Source: Crenobacter intestini (GTDB taxonomy: Bacteria > Pseudomonadota > Gammaproteobacteria > Burkholderiales > Chromobacteriaceae). From it: 64,000 nt of DNA. The position numbers were made by a program, and so were the translations under genes. This document shows, piece by piece, positions 17,004-26,044 of this stretch (the first letter of the stretch is position 1; every line of letters begins with the position of its first letter). The stretch covers positions 123,821 through 187,820 of the forward strand of contig NZ_STGJ01000006.1 in the NCBI RefSeq assembly GCF_004919095.1, in the 5' to 3' direction. Under the pieces are notes generated by a model. That model ran no database searches. It was not told the origin of the DNA and saw nothing but the letters and a program-made list of their open reading frames with translations.

Positions 17004-18659
17004 TTAGTGGTCGTTCGCCGCCGCGGCGCCGATGCCGGTCTGCGCGCGGACGAACTGGTCGTCGAACGCTGCGCGCTCGCGCTTGGCGGCCGCGCTCTGG
17101 TCGAGCAGCGACACCACGATCGAGACCAGGAAGGCCAGCGGCATCGAGAACAGCGCCGGGTGTTCGTACGGGAAGATCGCACTCTCGTGGCCGAGCACGG
17201 TCACCCACACCGACGGCGAGAGCACCACCATCAGCACCGCCGAAATGAGGCCGGTAAAGCCACCCAGCAGCGCGCCACGGGTGGTCAGGTCCTTCCAGTA
17301 CATCGACAGGATCAGGATCGGGAAGTTGGCCGAAGCCGCGATACCGAAGGTCAGGCCGACCAGGAAGGCGACGTTCATCTTCTCGAACAGGATGCCGAGG
17401 ATGATCGCCAGCACGCCCAGCACGATGGCGGAAATCTTGGACACCTTGATCTCGGTCTTCTCGTCAGCCTTGCCGCCGCAGATCACGTTGGCGTAGATGT
17501 CGTGCGAGATCGACGAGGCACCGGCCAGCGCCAGGCCCGACACCACCGCCAGGATGGTCGCGAACGCCACCGCCGACAGGAAGCCCAGGAACAGGTTGCC
17601 GCCCACGGCGTGCGCCAGGTGCATCGCGACCATGTTGCCGCCACCGGCGATCTTGCCGGCGAGGTCACCGTCGACGAAGTACTGCGGGTTGGTGCCGACG
17701 ATCACCATCGCGGCGAAGCCCATGGTGCACACCACGATGAAGAAGAAGCCGATGAAACCGGTCGCGACGAACACCGACTTGCGCGCCTCGCGGGCGTTCG
17801 GCACGGTGAAGAAGCGCATCAGGATGTGCGGCAGGCCGGCGATGCCGAACACCAGGCCCAGCGACATCGACGCGGCGTTCACCGGGTCAGCCAGCATGGA
17901 GCCCGGCGCCATGATGCCCTGGCCGCCCTTGTGCACTTCGATCGCGCGCTGCGCCAGCGTCTCGTAGCTGAAACCGAACTGGCTCATCGCCAGGATCGCC
18001 AGCGTGGTACCACCGGCCAGCAGCAGCACGGCCTTGATGATCTGCACCCAGGTGGTCGCGATCATGCCGCCGAAGGTCACGTACAGCATCATCACCACGC
18101 CGACCACCATCACCGCCACCGGGTAGTCGAGGCCGAACAACAGCTTGATCAGCTGGCCGGCACCGACCATCTGCACGATCAGGTAGAAGCAGACCACGGT
18201 CAGCGAGCCGAAGGCGGCGAAGGTGCGGATCTTCTTCTGGTCGAGACGGTAGGACGCAATGTCGGCGAAGGTGTACTTGCCGAGGTTGCGCAGGCGCTCC
18301 GCGATCAGGAAGGTGACCACCGGCCAGCCGACGAAGAAGCCGACGGTGTAGACGAGGCCGTCGTAGCCCTTGGCGAACACCATGGACGACAGGCCGAGCA
18401 GGGTCGCCGCGGACATGTAGTCACCGGCGATGGCGAGGCCGTTCTGGAAGCCGGTGATGCCGCCGCCGGCGGTGTAGAAGTCGGACGCCGACTTGGTGCG
18501 GCGCGCCGCCCACCAGGTGATCATCAGCGTACCGGCCACGAACACGAAGAACATCGCGATCGCGGTCAGGTTCAAGGGCTGCTTCTCGGCCGCCTCGACG
18601 GCGGGGCCGGCCAGCGCGAAGGCCGGCGCGAGCAACAGGGTTGCTAAGAGTTTGTTCAT
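17004..18659 (-). CDS. actP: Cation/acetate symporter ActP
   Basis: A 551-residue sodium:solute symporter-family permease with a cleavable or uncleaved N-terminal hydrophobic leader and about 13 transmembrane helices. Typical ActP stretches are [21 protein letters not shown], cut here to [19 protein letters not shown], and [12 protein letters not shown]. It takes up acetate and other short monocarboxylates with Na+ or H+. It follows the DUF485 gene with an ATGA overlap, the standard yjcH-actP arrangement; acs itself is not in the window. The strong symmetrical hairpin downstream ends the operon. Confidence 0.93.
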   Translation of the reverse strand: MNKLLATLLLAPAFALAGPAVEAAEKQPLNLTAIAMFFVFVAGTLMITWWAARRTKSASDFYTAGGGITGFQNGLAIAGDYMSAATLLGLSSMVFAKGYDGLVYTVGFFVGWPVVTFLIAERLRNLGKYTFADIASYRLDQKKIRTFAAFGSLTVVCFYLIVQMVGAGQLIKLLFGLDYPVAVMVVGVVMMLYVTFGGMIATTWVQIIKAVLLLAGGTTLAILAMSQFGFSYETLAQRAIEVHKGGQGIMAPGSMLADPVNAASMSLGLVFGIAGLPHILMRFFTVPNAREARKSVFVATGFIGFFFIVVCTMGFAAMVIVGTNPQYFVDGDLAGKIAGGGNMVAMHLAHAVGGNLFLGFLSAVAFATILAVVSGLALAGASSISHDIYANVICGGKADEKTEIKVSKISAIVLGVLAIILGILFEKMNVAFLVGLTFGIAASANFPILILSMYWKDLTTRGALLGGFTGLISAVLMVVLSPSVWVTVLGHESAIFPYEHPALFSMPLAFLVSIVVSLLDQSAAAKRERAAFDDQFVRAQTGIGAAAANDH

Positions 18660-18967
18660 TTGCCGGCCTCCTCGACGATTTCAGCGTTCAGGCGGTCGAA
18701 CTCGGAGTTGGCGCGACGCACGTACAGCCCGGTGCATGCCCAGGCGAAGAAGATGATAAAGGCGCCGACCGGCACGCCCAGCGACAGCGTACCGCCCTCG
18801 CTCAGCGGCTGCGCGAGCCATTCTGGCGCCATGCCGACGAGCAGCATGTAGCTGTAGTAGACGCCGAGGACCAGCGCGGTCAGCCCCCACGCGGTGCGCG
18901 AGCGCTTTTGCGCGAGTTCCCGGAACTTCGGGTTGGCGCGGATGCGGTCATTGTTTTTGTTGGACAT
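18656..18967 (-). CDS. DUF485 (YjcH-type) membrane protein
   Basis: A 103-residue inner-membrane protein with two transmembrane helices (about 35-57 and 68-92), matching the DUF485/YjcH family that is almost always co-transcribed with actP. It may help assemble or regulate the symporter; this is inference from conserved linkage. The ATG at 18967 has a strong AGGAG and begins at MSNKNND; a longer open frame upstream reaches into the leader and is not supported. Confidence 0.88.
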   Translation of the reverse strand: MSNKNNDRIRANPKFRELAQKRSRTAWGLTALVLGVYYSYMLLVGMAPEWLAQPLSEGGTLSLGVPVGAFIIFFAWACTGLYVRRANSEFDRLNAEIVEEAGK

Positions 18968-19047
18968 GGTTTCTCCTGAGGTTGCCAAACGACGGACGGC
19001 GCCAAGATGGCCACCGCCGACTCTGGGTGCAGCGAGTCCTCGTGTAG

Positions 19048-19093
19048 CTTGCGGCCCGTTCACGGGCTCGCGGCGGCACAGGCCGCCCGCAAG
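19048..19093 (-). promoter_or_regulatory. Possible three-way-junction RNA in the leader of DUF485-actP
   Basis: Outer arms CTTGCGG (19048-19054) and CCGCAAG (19087-19093) enclose two hairpins: CCCG-TTCA-CGGG (19055-19066) and GCGGC-GGCACAG-GCCGC (19070-19086). With the promoter proposed at 19124-19152 it would lie in a 5' UTR of about 150 nt. It matches no riboswitch class I know. It could be a regulatory leader or simply GC-rich chance pairing. Confidence 0.4.
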
Positions 19094-19123
19094 TCGCCGG
19101 CCCCCTCAGGCCGAGCGCTTGCT

Positions 19124-19152
19124 CTATTATTGCGGTGCAATATGCCATACAA
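19124..19152 (-). promoter_or_regulatory. Candidate sigma-70 promoter for DUF485-actP
   Basis: On the minus strand TTGTAT and TAATAG are separated by 17 bases, in an AT-rich pocket within GC-rich surroundings. Transcription would start near 19117, giving a long leader before the ATG at 18967. Confidence 0.4.
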
Positions 19153-19527
19153 ATTAGGCGAAGGCAAATCCGGTTAGTCACAAAGGTTTTAGGGGTGTTA
19201 TCACGCGACAGCAGTGCAGCATCGGCAGGGTAAAACCTGCTTGCGCAAGCCATCGAGCCAACTGGAGAAGACGCGTGCCTGCATCGCACGCGGGGATTAT
19301 CTGGGCAGAGCCCGGACGACCGCGCCGCACAAAAAAATGTACGGCCACCGGGGGCGGCTAGCCCGGCACAGGAAAAACGGCCTCTCGCAGGCGCAGCAGA
19401 TGCGCCCGTTCACCGCACAGGTGGTGGCCGGCCAGAAGCGGCAAAGCCAGCGACTGGGCGTGCCGTTGGCGGATCAACAGGCTAATCGTCAAGACAGGCG
19501 GCATTCAGCCGCGGTGACTACCGCCGC
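19153..19527. other. Non-coding stretch, nothing recognised
   Basis: About 375 bases with no convincing gene on either strand. A 132-codon plus-strand frame crosses it but has no ribosome binding site, no recognisable motif and irregular composition, so it is not called. Base composition is slightly more AT-rich than in the neighbouring genes. Confidence 0.5.
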
Positions 19528-19980
19528 TCATTCCCCCAACTGCTCACGCAAGACCTGCCGGGCATCTTCGACAAACACCCTGATCTCGGCCTCCGTCTTG
19601 CGCGGCCGGTAGCGGGTATGGCAGGCCTGCACCACCGCCATATACTCGTCCGACGCGCCTTCCTCGAGCGCGTGCGCGTAGGCCTCCGCCTGCGCCTTGC
19701 TGTGCTCCTCGAGATAGCCGGTGGCCTCGAGGAAAATCAGCGCCTCGGTCGCCGACATCAGCATGGCCTTGCGCATGTCGCCGCTCATCTGCGCGGGGTT
19801 TTGCCTGGCCAGCCTGACCTGCTGCGCCGAAATGTCGGCAAACAGCATGCCACACACGCGCTGCTTGAACGGCAGGGGCTGGGCGGCGAACGCCGACGGG
19901 ACGCCGGCCCGGGCCGGCAGTGCCGCCAGCAGGCCGGTTACCAACAATACGCGCAGACACAAGGGCATGGTGTTCTCCAT
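19528..19980 (-). CDS. Small exported protein of unknown function
   Basis: A 150-residue protein with a clear Sec signal peptide (PLCLRVLLVTGLLAALPARA, cut near residue 25). The mature part is about 125 residues, acidic and predicted all-helical, with two cysteines (in RVCGML and QACHTRY) that could form a disulfide. I do not recognise a family. The start may be at 19980 or at the in-frame ATG at 19968 (MPLCLR); both leave the signal peptide intact. Codon use is like its neighbours. It stands alone, about 390 bases from the chemoreceptor gene. Confidence 0.65.
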   Translation of the reverse strand: MENTMPLCLRVLLVTGLLAALPARAGVPSAFAAQPLPFKQRVCGMLFADISAQQVRLARQNPAQMSGDMRKAMLMSATEALIFLEATGYLEEHSKAQAEAYAHALEEGASDEYMAVVQACHTRYRPRKTEAEIRVFVEDARQVLREQLGE

Positions 19981-20370
19981 TTCCGCTACGGCCTATCACC
20001 GGCATCCAGATCGTCAGGCGAGCAGGGTTTGCAGCACGCCAGCGCCCTGACGGAGCGACGGGGCGGCCCCTCACCTGCCAACGCCCGCAACAGCAGCGGT
20101 AAGTGGCCGGTTTGTCTGCAAGTACGTCGGAGTGGGACTTAGGGCGTGTGCTGGCAGTCTAGCCGCTGGGCACACGTCAAGACAGCAGTCAGGGGTGGCC
20201 TGGCCGGATTAAGGTGCGAGGGCGGGGAATGGAAGCTCGGGGAGGCTGTGCTAGCCGCACGGCAGACAAGCACTGGAAGCGGCGCCGGGCAGCGCAGGCG
20301 GCCCTGCCCCTATCGGCAGGCAAGCGCCTCCCGCGCCCGGGTGGGCCGCGGGAGGGCCAGCTGGCGGCGT
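19981..20370. other. Non-coding stretch between small exported protein and chemoreceptor
   Basis: About 390 bases. They should contain the promoter of the small exported protein and the end of the chemoreceptor transcript. I see no clear terminator, RNA or gene. Confidence 0.5.
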
Positions 20371-21987
20371 TCAGTTCAACTGGAAGTGCGCGACCGACTG
20401 CCTGAGCGCGCCGGAGAGTTCGCGCATGGCGGCAGCGGCCTGCGCGGCTTCGCGTGCGGCGGCGGCGTTGTCGCCGGCCGACGCGGCAATCTGCTCGACA
20501 TGGGTGGCGATCTCGGCGCTGGCCGCGCTCTGCTCGCGCAGCGAGCCGGAGATGTCCTTGACCGCGCCTTGCACGGTGCCCGAGCTTTCCTCGATGCGGT
20601 CGATCGCCTCGCGCCCCTTGTCGGCCAATTCGACCCCGGTCGCGACCTTGCCGACGGCCTCGAGCATCGCCTCGCGCGTGCTGTCCGACAGTTGCTGGAT
20701 ATGGCCGATCTTGACGACGATCTCGCCGGTCGCGCCCGAGGTACGTTCGGCAAGCTTCCTCACCTCGTCGGCAACCACCGCGAAGCCGCGGCCGGTCTCG
20801 CCCGCGCGCGCCGCCTCAATCGCCGCGTTGAGCGCCAACAGGTTGGTCTGGTCGGCGATCTCGCGGATCACCGCGACGATGGACGAGATGCCGGCCACGT
20901 CGTTGACCAGGCTGGACAAGGAGCCTGCCGCCGCGTCGACCGTCTTGTTGATTTCGCGCATCTCGTCGACCGCGCCGCGCACCACCGCGCCCCCCTCGCG
21001 CGAGAACTCGCCCGAGCGCACGCCCAGCGCCTGCGCCTGTTCGGCGCTGCCGGAAATCTGCGCGATGCCCTGCGTCATCTCCTCGATCGCCGCGGCCATC
21101 GAAGTTGCCGCCGAGCTCTGCTCGCCCGAGCGCTCGGCGACCCGGCTGACGCTGACGTCGAGCACCTCGGCGCGTTCGTTCAGCACCCGCGCGTGGCCGG
21201 CCACCGCGCCGACCGTCTCGCGCAAGCGCGCCTGCATCTGCGCGATGCCGGCGAGCAGGCTGTCGCGGTCGCCCGGCTGCAGCTTCACCTCGGTGTACAG
21301 GCGGCCGGCGGCCACTTCGCCGACCACGTCGCGCGCGTAGGCAGGCTCGCCGCCCAGCACGCGCAGGATATTGCGCGAGATCATCACACCGAGCGCGCCC
21401 AGCAGCAGCGCCAGCACGGCCAGCACGCCGCCTTGCTCGAACGCATGGCTTAACACGTCACCGCTGATCTCATCGATATAGATGCCGGTGCCGACCACCC
21501 AGCCCCAGTCGCCGGACTTGAGGTTCATGCTCATCTTGCCGACCGGCGCGTCGGCACCGGGCTTGGGCCAGTCGTAGCGCGCGACGTCGTTCGCGGCCAT
21601 CGCCGCGGCGAAGATCTCGCCAAGGTTCTTGCCGTCCGGCGTCTTCAGCGCGTACATGCTGGTACCGGCGAGCTTGGGCTTGATCGGGTGCGCGATGAAG
21701 TTGAGCTTGTCGTCGAGCAGGTAGAAGTAGCCATCCTCGCCAAAGCGCGAGGCCAGCAGCGCGGCCTTGGCACGCGCCTGTGCCTCGGCCACCGGCAGCG
21801 TGCCGCTGCGCGCCGCGTCCTCATAAGCACGGATGATGGAGACCGCACCCTGCGCCTGCTCGGTCACCGTTTCCCGGTGCGCCTCGACCAGCGAGGTGTA
21901 CAGGTTGTACAGCCCCCAACCGGCCATCAATACGACGCCGAGCAGCATCGCAGCGAGTTGCGCGAGCAACTGTTTCTTGACTGTCAT
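20371..21987 (-). CDS. Methyl-accepting chemotaxis protein with a single Cache sensor
   Basis: A 538-residue chemoreceptor. TM1 is at about residues 8-30, and a periplasmic single-Cache domain at about 40-185 carries the family motif [16 protein letters not shown] and, later, [17 protein letters not shown]2 is at about 190-212 and HAMP at 213-265. A long methylation/signalling coiled coil has the hairpin tip [18 protein letters not shown]. sCache receptors usually sense small carboxylates or amines; the ligand here is unknown. No C-terminal CheR-docking pentapeptide is present, since the protein ends VAHFQLN. The ATG at 21987 with AGGGGAAA upstream starts just before TM1; a longer open frame upstream is rejected. 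Confidence 0.9.
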   Translation of the reverse strand: MTVKKQLLAQLAAMLLGVVLMAGWGLYNLYTSLVEAHRETVTEQAQGAVSIIRAYEDAARSGTLPVAEAQARAKAALLASRFGEDGYFYLLDDKLNFIAHPIKPKLAGTSMYALKTPDGKNLGEIFAAAMAANDVARYDWPKPGADAPVGKMSMNLKSGDWGWVVGTGIYIDEISGDVLSHAFEQGGVLAVLALLLGALGVMISRNILRVLGGEPAYARDVVGEVAAGRLYTEVKLQPGDRDSLLAGIAQMQARLRETVGAVAGHARVLNERAEVLDVSVSRVAERSGEQSSAATSMAAAIEEMTQGIAQISGSAEQAQALGVRSGEFSREGGAVVRGAVDEMREINKTVDAAAGSLSSLVNDVAGISSIVAVIREIADQTNLLALNAAIEAARAGETGRGFAVVADEVRKLAERTSGATGEIVVKIGHIQQLSDSTREAMLEAVGKVATGVELADKGREAIDRIEESSGTVQGAVKDISGSLREQSAASAEIATHVEQIAASAGDNAAAAREAAQAAAAMRELSGALRQSVAHFQLN

Positions 21988-22099
21988 GGCATTTCCCCTA
22001 GCGGCAACAACGGTTTTATTGTGTCCGTCATTATTCCACGAGAAAATATGCCCTGTTAATAAATATTGGTATTGGTGTTTTACCTGACAAGGAACCCCC

Positions 22100-22582
22100 A
22101 TGAGCCTGGAATCCGTCCGCCGCTTCTTCGCCGAACGCGCGCCGCACATAGCCATCATCGAACTGGACACCAGCACCGCGACCGTCGAGCTGGCGGCACG
22201 CGCACACGGGGTCGAGCCCGGGCGCATCGCCAAGACGCTCGCCTTTCGCACGGTGGCCGGAGAGGTGCTGATCCTGGTCACCCGGGGCGACGCGCGCATC
22301 GACAACGCGCGCTTCAAGGCACGCTTCGGCAAGGGCAAGATGCTGGGCGCGGAGGAAGTCGAAGGCGTGACCGGCCACCCGGTCGGCGGTGTCTGCCCGT
22401 TCGGGCTCGCCACGCCCCTGCCGGTCTACTTGGACGCTTCGCTTGCGGCGTTCGACGAGGTGCTGCCGGCGGCGGGTGCCGTGCACAGCGCGGTGCGCGT
22501 CCCGCCCGCGCTGCTTGCCGAGTTGACCGGCGGCGAGTGGGTCGACGTTTGCCGCATGGCTAGCGAGGCGCCAGCAGCCTGA
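22100..22582 (+). CDS. YbaK/EbsC-family aminoacyl-tRNA deacylase
   Basis: A 160-residue single-domain protein of the YbaK/prolyl-tRNA synthetase-associated family. Landmarks are [23 protein letters not shown], shortened here to [10 protein letters not shown], and the substrate pocket motif [21 protein letters not shown], shortened to GGVCPFGL. These proteins hydrolyse mischarged Cys- or Ala-tRNA(Pro) and similar tRNAs. The subfamily (YbaK, ProX or YeaK-like) cannot be fixed by eye. Its 3' end overlaps the convergent thiQ by 23 bases. Confidence 0.87.
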   Translation: MSLESVRRFFAERAPHIAIIELDTSTATVELAARAHGVEPGRIAKTLAFRTVAGEVLILVTRGDARIDNARFKARFGKGKMLGAEEVEGVTGHPVGGVCPFGLATPLPVYLDASLAAFDEVLPAAGAVHSAVRVPPALLAELTGGEWVDVCRMASEAPAA

Positions 22583-23189
22583 TCACGCGGTCGGCCAGGC
22601 GTTCCGCCTCGGCCGCGTCGTGGGTGACCAGAATGGCCGGGATGCCGGCGCCGAGCACCAGGCGCCGGCTCTCGTCGCCCAGCCGCAGCCGCAAGTCGGC
22701 GTCCAGCGCTGAAAACGGCTCGTCCAGCAGCAAGGCGCGCGGCGACACCGCCCACGCGCGCGCCAGCGCGACACGCTGCTGCTCGCCGCCGGACAGCGTC
22801 CACACCCGCCGCGTTTCAAACCCGGCTAGCCCCACCCGCGCGAGCCACCCCTGGGCGCTCTCGCGCGCCTGGCGCCTGGGGATACGCCGCTCGATCAGCC
22901 CGAACATCACGTTGCCCAGCACGTCCAGGTGCGGGAACAGCGCGAAGTCCTGGAACATCAGCGAGAAGCCGCGCCGCTCGGGTGGCGTCTCGGTGATGTC
23001 TTCCCCGGCGAACAGCACCCTGCCCGCCGCCGGCGCCGCCAAGCCGGCGATCACGCGCAACAGCGAACTCTTGCCGCAGCCGGACGGCCCCAACAGCGCG
23101 ACCGTCTCGCCCGCGCCGACGGTCAGCGAAAAATGCTCGATCAGGGTGCGCGCGCCGTGGCGCACGGTCAGCTCAGTGAGTTGCAGCAT
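22560..23189 (-). CDS. thiQ: Thiamine ABC transporter ATP-binding protein
   Basis: A 209-residue ABC ATPase: Walker A GPSGCGKSS (residues about 36-44), Q-loop FQDFALFPHL, signature LSGGEQQRVALARA, Walker B ALLLDEPFSALD and H-loop VTHDAAEA. The short length, without a C-terminal regulatory domain, is typical of ThiQ. It powers import of thiamine, TMP and TPP with ThiP and ThiB, which precede it in the operon under a TPP riboswitch. The second of two in-frame ATGs (23189) is preferred because AAGGA sits at the right distance; the first, at 23195, adds two residues. The start lies inside the end of thiP. Confidence 0.9.
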   Translation of the reverse strand: MLQLTELTVRHGARTLIEHFSLTVGAGETVALLGPSGCGKSSLLRVIAGLAAPAAGRVLFAGEDITETPPERRGFSLMFQDFALFPHLDVLGNVMFGLIERRIPRRQARESAQGWLARVGLAGFETRRVWTLSGGEQQRVALARAWAVSPRALLLDEPFSALDADLRLRLGDESRRLVLGAGIPAILVTHDAAEAERLADRVIRLLAPR

Positions 23190-24717
23190 GGGCATCCTTG
23201 CGCTCGATCACCATGAAGGCCGCCAGCGCGAACAGCATCAACAGCGCAGACAGGATCAGCGCGGCGTCGAGGTTGGCCGCGCCGGGGCGGCCGAGTTTCT
23301 GGTAGATCAGCGTGGTCAGCGTCGTCCACTCCGGACGCGACAGGAACAGCGTGACCGCGAATTCACCGACGCAGGTCGCCGCGGCGAACGACAGCGCGCG
23401 TGCGAACGCGCCCGACAATAAGGGCCAGGTCAGCCGGCGGAAGGTGCGCCACGGGGTCGCGCCCAGCGTGCGCGCGGCGTCGGTGAGGCTGCCGGGGATC
23501 GCGTCGAGCGCCGAGGCGAGCCCGCGCGCGATGAACGGGTAGGCGAACAGCGCGTAGCAGGCGACCAGCACGCCCTGCGACGCCGTCCACGCCGGGTAGA
23601 GCAGCAGGATGCCGAAGGCCATGCACACCGGCGACACGATGAAAGGCAGGAAGGCCGCCGCGCGCATCAGGCTGCCACCCTTGGCGGCGAGCGCGTGCAG
23701 CAGCCCCAGCGGCACCGCCAGCAGGAGCGCCTGCAGCGAAAAACGCAAGGTGTTGGCGAGCGCCGACAGCGTTTCTTCGGCAAGGAGCAGCGACGCCTGC
23801 CCGGGCAGCGCGACCAGCGCGCGCAGCAAGAGCGCGACCAGCGGCGCCGCGCAAAAGAGGCCGAGCGCGCCAAGCGCTGCGGCCAGACGCAGGCGCGCGC
23901 CGGTGCTTTTTGCGGCGGTACGCGCGACCGGCTGGATGCGCGAGGGCACCGCCAGGCGCCGCTCGAGCACCGCGTAGGCGAGCGCGCACAGCGCGGTGAC
24001 CGCCAGCGCCGAGAGCGCGAGCACGCCGGCGTCGGCGAGGTTCAGCTCGTACGCGATCAGCGTGTAGATCTCGACCTCGACCGTCGCCCAGCGCTGGCCG
24101 CCGAGCAACAGCGCGAGGCCGAAGCCGGAAAAACAATAGAGGAACACCAGGCACAGGGCAGCCGCCAGGTGCGGCAGCACCGACGGCAACTCGACGCGCC
24201 AGAACGCGCGCCCCGGGCTCGCGCCCAGCGAGCGTGCGGCGTCGAGCCTGGCGGCGGGCAAGGCGGCGAAGCCGTCGACACCGGCGCGCACCAGCAGCGG
24301 CAGGTTGAAGAACAGGTTGCCGTACAACAACAGCGCCGGCGTGCCGGCGAGATTGACGCCGGCGTAGCCGGTGGGGCCGAACAGCGCCAGCACCCCCATC
24401 GCGGCGACCAGCGTCGGCATCACGAAGGGCAGCAACAACAGACGCAGCAACAAGCCGCGCCCGGCAAACTCGGTGCGCGCGAGCACCCAGGCGATGGGCA
24501 CGCCGACCAGCGCGCACAGCAGGCAGGTGATCGCCGCCTGCGCGAGCGACCAGACGATGCGCGACAGGAAATAAGCGTCGGCCAGCAGCGCGAGCGCGCC
24601 TGCGTCCCAGCCGTAGGCGACAAGGCGCGCGAGCGGCAGCACGCTCAACGCAGCGAGCATCGCCAGCGGCGGCGCGGCCATCAGCGCGCGCGCCCCCCAA
24701 TGCGGCAGCACGCGCAT
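23173..24717 (-). CDS. thiP: Thiamine ABC transporter permease
   Basis: A 514-residue double-length permease with about 12 transmembrane helices and two BPD-transport inner-membrane domains, each with the EAA loop that contacts ThiQ (ARSLGASPGRAFWRVELP and ARTLGATPWRTFRRLTWP). This duplicated architecture is the ThiP form. The ATG overlaps the thiB stop by one base (TGATG), so the unit is translationally coupled. An open frame running upstream through thiB is a shadow. Confidence 0.9.
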   Translation of the reverse strand: MRVLPHWGARALMAAPPLAMLAALSVLPLARLVAYGWDAGALALLADAYFLSRIVWSLAQAAITCLLCALVGVPIAWVLARTEFAGRGLLLRLLLLPFVMPTLVAAMGVLALFGPTGYAGVNLAGTPALLLYGNLFFNLPLLVRAGVDGFAALPAARLDAARSLGASPGRAFWRVELPSVLPHLAAALCLVFLYCFSGFGLALLLGGQRWATVEVEIYTLIAYELNLADAGVLALSALAVTALCALAYAVLERRLAVPSRIQPVARTAAKSTGARLRLAAALGALGLFCAAPLVALLLRALVALPGQASLLLAEETLSALANTLRFSLQALLLAVPLGLLHALAAKGGSLMRAAAFLPFIVSPVCMAFGILLLYPAWTASQGVLVACYALFAYPFIARGLASALDAIPGSLTDAARTLGATPWRTFRRLTWPLLSGAFARALSFAAATCVGEFAVTLFLSRPEWTTLTTLIYQKLGRPGAANLDAALILSALLMLFALAAFMVIERKDAHAATH

Positions 24718-25733
24718 CAGCGCAGCATGGTCTGCGTCCAGCGTCGCAACCAGGCCTGCTGCTTGGCGGCGACCTCCCTGGCGTCCGGCTCGGCCACCGC
24801 GGCGGGTTCCACCGCGTGCACGAACACCGGCGCACGGGCGCTGCCCTCGACCACCGGGTACATCCACATCGTCGTTTGCAATTCGGCCTGCACCTCGGGC
24901 GAACGCATGAACTCGACAAAGCGGCGGGCCGCGGCGACTTCGCGCCCGCCCTTCACCAGCGCGACGCCCTCGACCTGGCGGAACACGCCGCCCTTGAGGA
25001 ACAGGTTGCCGGTCGGCGACGCCTTGGGCGGCGCCTTCGCGTAGAACACCTCGGCGGCCGGGCTCGTCGCGTAGCTGACCACCAGCGGGCGGTCGCCGCC
25101 GGCGCGCGTGAAGTCGGTGTAGTACGCCTCGCTCCAGCCCTTGGCGACCTTCACCCCGCCCGCACGCAACTTGGCCCACCAGTCGAACGCCTGCGTTTCG
25201 CCCATGCCGGTCACCGTCGCCAGCATGAAGGCGAGGCCCGGGCTGGAGGTGGCCGGGTTCTGCACCACCAGGCGGCGCGCGTATTCGGGCTTGGCAAGGT
25301 CGGCGAGCGACGCGGGCAACGGCAAGGCGTTCTTCTCGAACCACGCCTTGTCGTAGTTGAGCGTCACGTAGCCGTAGTCGACGCTGACCAGGCTGCCGCC
25401 CAAGGCGTATTTCGCCTTCTTGGCGAGCGCCGGCCCCTGGTAGGGCGCGAGCACGCCGGCACTCTCGGCCTTGGCCGCGAGCGTGTTGTCGATGCCGTAG
25501 ACGACGTCGGCGATCGGGTTGGCGCGGGTCAGGATCAGCTTGTTGAGCATCTCACCCGCGTCGCCGCCCTTGACCAGCACCAGCTTGACGCCGGCGTCCT
25601 GCTCGAACGCGGCGAGCCTGGCCTTGGGCAGGTCGAACGAGGAATGGGTGAGCACGCGCAGTTCGGCGGCGGACACGGCGGCGCCGGCCATAGCGAAGGC
25701 CAGCGCGCAAAGGCGCAGGGACGGACGAAACAT
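24717..25733 (-). CDS. thiB: Thiamine-binding periplasmic protein
   Basis: A 338-residue solute-binding protein of the extracellular-binding family 1/thiamine group. It has a signal peptide cut near residue 22 (AVSAAELRV), then LTHSSFDLP, ADVVYGIDNTLAAKA, and the typical DYGYVTLNYDKAWF and LVVQNPATSSPGLAF segments. It delivers thiamine and its phosphates to ThiPQ. It is the first gene of thiBPQ and lies 60 bases downstream of a TPP riboswitch, which confirms the substrate class. Confidence 0.93.
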   Translation of the reverse strand: MFRPSLRLCALAFAMAGAAVSAAELRVLTHSSFDLPKARLAAFEQDAGVKLVLVKGGDAGEMLNKLILTRANPIADVVYGIDNTLAAKAESAGVLAPYQGPALAKKAKYALGGSLVSVDYGYVTLNYDKAWFEKNALPLPASLADLAKPEYARRLVVQNPATSSPGLAFMLATVTGMGETQAFDWWAKLRAGGVKVAKGWSEAYYTDFTRAGGDRPLVVSYATSPAAEVFYAKAPPKASPTGNLFLKGGVFRQVEGVALVKGGREVAAARRFVEFMRSPEVQAELQTTMWMYPVVEGSARAPVFVHAVEPAAVAEPDAREVAAKQQAWLRRWTQTMLR

Positions 25734-25792
25734 CGGGACACTCCGTGGCAAGGGACGGACGACGAGGGGCGGGCGCCTGCCACGGCAGGTCA

Positions 25793-25868
25793 CGCTCCCT
25801 ACGCCGGCACGACCCGGATCAGGTATTGGGGTTTCTCTCAGCCCGGCAAGGGCACCCCCGGTGACGGC
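25793..25868 (-). ncRNA. TPP riboswitch (THI element)
   Basis: On the minus strand the conserved core reads GGGGGTGCCC...GGCTGAGAGA, then ACCTGATCCGGGTCGTGCC and GGCGTAGGGA. These are the pyrimidine-binding CUGAGA and the pyrophosphate-binding ACCUGAUC/GCGUAGGGA parts of the TPP aptamer in correct order and spacing. It should turn off thiBPQ when TPP is plentiful. The roughly 60 bases before the ATG must hold the expression platform; with no strong terminator hairpin visible, sequestration of the start region is more likely. Confidence 0.95.
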
Positions 25869-25974
25869 ATGCATGATAAAGGCAAATGCATGCCGACAAA
25901 AGCCGCGCCCATTTCACCTGCCCTAAATATTCGCGGCACAAATGCTACCCGTGCTCCATAAAGTAGGAACGGGA

Positions 25975-26044
25975 GGCCGGCGCGTGCGCCGGCCGTGGTT
26001 CACCCGCCGCGGCAAAACCGCGGCATTCGCTGGAGTCAGCTCCA
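25975..26044 (+). promoter_or_regulatory. Tandem hairpins in the ammonium transporter leader
   Basis: Three adjacent hairpins precede the ATG: GGCCGGCG-CGTG-CGCCGGCC (25975-25994), GCCGCGG-CAAAA-CCGCGGC (26006-26024) and TGGAG-TCAG-CTCCA (26031-26044). The last pairs the GGAG ribosome binding site with the bases reaching into the start codon. This could control translation of amt; no known RNA family is recognised. Confidence 0.45.

Noticed and set aside
25921..26000. Sigma-54 promoter upstream of amt (GGCAC...TGC)
   Set aside because: The GG and GC elements are 7 bases apart instead of 10, so it does not fit the -24/-12 geometry.
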